From positions 1-8,094 of the forward strand of contig JBOFCS010000099.1 in assembly GCA_051646185.1 (NCBI GenBank): a stretch of 8,094 nt of DNA. The letters run 5' to 3'. This DNA comes from JBOFCS01 sp051646185. Lineage in GTDB: Bacteria; Actinomycetota; Actinomycetes; Mycobacteriales; Mycobacteriaceae. The notes beneath the pieces are model-generated. The model ran no database searches and was not told the DNA's origin. It saw nothing but the letters and a program-made list of their open reading frames with translations. The stretch's first letter is position 1; the number at the start of each line of letters is the position of its first letter. Shown here in pieces: positions 6,647 through 8,094 of this stretch. A program made the translations under genes and the position numbers.

Positions 6647-8094
6647 ATGGTAGTAGATTCTTGCCCCAGTGTGGATGATGAGCTAACAACGACTGGTTTG
6701 ACGGCTAGCGAGGTTGCTCAGCGGGTTGCCTCAGGACAAACAAATGATGTGCCTGCCCGTGCTGCTCGCTCGGTTCAGGAGATTATTCGGGCAAATATTT
6801 TTACCCGAATAAATGCGATTCTGGGCGTGCTGTTGCTGATTGTGTTGTCCACTGGTTCGTTGATTAACGGCATGTTTGGACTTTTGATTGTGGCCAACAG
6901 TGGGATTGGCATCATTCAGGAACTTCGAGCGAAGCGAACCTTGGATAGGTTAGCGATTGTGGGGCAGACCAAGCCGGTGGTGCGACGCGCTGGTGTATCA
7001 ACAGCAATAGCCCCTGACGGCATTGTTCTTGACGATATTATTGAGCTTGGGTCAGGCGATCAGATTGTTGTTGATGGTGTAATTATTGAAACTGCCGGTC
7101 TTGAGGTGGATGAGTCGTTGCTGACCGGTGAGGCTGATGCTCTTCCGAAAAATATTGGAGATCAAGTTCTTTCTGGTAGTTTTGTTGTTTCAGGAAGTGG
7201 TGCCTACCGAGCGTTGAAAGTGGGGAAAGACGCTTACGCGGCGCAACTGGCCGAGGAAGCAAGCAAGTTCACCCTGGTTAATTCTGAACTTCGCACCGGT
7301 ATTGACAAAATCCTTAAGTTCATTACTTATCTGTTGATTCCAGCTGGGCTGCTTATCATTTACACCCAGTTGTTCAGCACTCATCAGAGCTTCCAGAAGT
7401 CGGTGCTGGGCATGGTTGGCGCTTTAGTTCCAATGGTTCCTGAAGGGCTAGTCCTCATGACTTCCATCGCTTTTGCGGTAGGAGTGGTCCGGCTGGGAAG
7501 GCGCCAGTGCCTAGTTCAGGAGTTACCGGCAATTGAAGGATTAGCTAGGGTAGATGTGGTATGTGCTGATAAGACAGGCACCCTCACTGAGAACGGGATG
7601 AAGCTTTCGGAGTTACGTTTTCTTGGGGATGATTCTGAAAATTTGTTGTCAAATAAGGAAATTGAACAAGTGTTGGCCGCACTTGCAGCTGATGACCCGC
7701 GACCGAACGCTAGTGTTCAAGCTATTGCTGAGGCCTACCCGAAAAAACCGGAATGGACTCAAACGGGGGTTGCCCCCTTTTCTTCAGCAAAAAAGTGGAG
7801 TGGGATTTCTTACGAAAATAATGGCAATTGGATTATCGGTGCTCCAGATGTGTTGTTGGACTCAGCCAGTGCTGATGCCAGAACTGCGGAGGAAATTGGT
7901 GCACACGGACTGCGAGTGTTACTCCTGGCGAGCAGTGATTGCAATGTGGAAGAACACAATGCTGCTGCTGACGTGACTCCAGTTGCTTTGGTGGTGCTGG
8001 AGCAGCGGGTGCGTGCGGATGCTCAAGAAACTTTGGATTACTTTGCTTCCCAGGGCGTTGGGGTTAAGGTTATTTCAGGTGACAATGCGGTTTC
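6647..8094 (+). CDS. ctpE: CtpE-type cation-transporting P-type ATPase, N-terminal part (cut by right edge)
   Basis: Membrane ion pump; 482 codons are open to the right edge without a stop. Order of parts: cytosolic N-terminus (1-55), first membrane hairpin (about 56-91), actuator domain with LTGEADALPK (TGE at 160-162), second membrane pair (about 225-244 and 254-284) with the ion-site motif VPEGL (264-268), phosphorylation motif DKTGTLTE with Asp308, a compact nucleotide-binding domain with IGAPDVLL, and the hinge-side SGDN with Asp479 just before the edge. The missing part should hold the rest of the P domain and the last membrane helices. PEGL in membrane helix 4 and the position after an Rv0906-like gene fit mycobacterial CtpE (Rv0908), reported to take part in Ca2+ uptake; there is no heavy-metal CPC motif or N-terminal metal-binding domain, so a copper or zinc pump is unlikely. 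ATG 6647 has AAGG at 6635-6638, eight bases upstream. GTG 6671 is a weaker alternative. Confidence 0.9.
   Translation, partial: MVVDSCPSVDDELTTTGLTASEVAQRVASGQTNDVPARAARSVQEIIRANIFTRINAILGVLLLIVLSTGSLINGMFGLLIVANSGIGIIQELRAKRTLDRLAIVGQTKPVVRRAGVSTAIAPDGIVLDDIIELGSGDQIVVDGVIIETAGLEVDESLLTGEADALPKNIGDQVLSGSFVVSGSGAYRALKVGKDAYAAQLAEEASKFTLVNSELRTGIDKILKFITYLLIPAGLLIIYTQLFSTHQSFQKSVLGMVGALVPMVPEGLVLMTSIAFAVGVVRLGRRQCLVQELPAIEGLARVDVVCADKTGTLTENGMKLSELRFLGDDSENLLSNKEIEQVLAALAADDPRPNASVQAIAEAYPKKPEWTQTGVAPFSSAKKWSGISYENNGNWIIGAPDVLLDSASADARTAEEIGAHGLRVLLLASSDCNVEEHNAAADVTPVALVVLEQRVRADAQETLDYFASQGVGVKVISGDNAV

Noticed and set aside
7623..7976. 117-codon plus-strand open frame inside ctpE
   Set aside because: It is a shifted-frame shadow of the P-type ATPase, whose frame stays open through it to the window edge.

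Overview
The window looks like chromosomal DNA from a mycolic-acid-type actinobacterium (Mycobacteriales), most likely a Corynebacterium with unusually low G+C; by eye the base composition is close to even. The main reason is gene content and order. A crotonase very like mycobacterial EchA6, an Rv0906-like metallo-beta-lactamase-fold hydrolase and a CtpE-type P-type ATPase lie in one direction and in the same relative order as I recall for M. tuberculosis (Rv0905, Rv0906, Rv0908). GTG starts and actinobacterial ABC-F and aldo/keto reductase sequences agree with this. The genus is an inference and no marker gene is present.

Layout: (1) 1-697, minus strand: N-terminal part of an ABC-F ATPase that runs off the left edge; it has no ATG, GTG or nearby TTG start and seems to begin at ATC. 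(2) 768-1601, plus strand: an aldo/keto reductase of the 2,5-diketo-gluconate reductase type, divergent from the ABC-F gene. (3) 1643-2746, minus strand: an FMO-like flavoprotein, convergent with the reductase; an imperfect hairpin sits in the junction. (4) 2747-2881: divergent control region with a promoter and a 9-bp inverted repeat. (5) 2882-8094, plus strand: echA6-like gene, an NCS1-type permease with an odd cysteine-poor C-terminal tail, the NAPE-PLD-like hydrolase, and the first ~480 codons of ctpE, cut by the right edge.

Genes working together: the last three plus-strand genes are closely spaced (46 and 35 bases) and probably co-transcribed; the echA6-like gene may have its own promoter and lies 129 bases upstream of the permease. 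The EchA6-like protein lacks both catalytic glutamates, so it is probably an acyl-CoA-binding protein and not a hydratase. Taken with a putative phospholipid-type hydrolase and a Ca2+-type ATPase, the block suggests an envelope-lipid and ion-homeostasis neighbourhood, but no shared pathway is shown by the sequence. The left three genes look like ordinary housekeeping or redox genes.

There is no sign of a mobile element, CRISPR array, tRNA or rRNA, and no gap between genes longer than 135 bases. I found no clear new multi-gene system. The points most worth a second look are the ATC start, the non-catalytic EchA6 in a lineage that may lack FAS-II, the permease inserted in a conserved block with a decayed cysteine tail, and the operator-like repeat before echA6.
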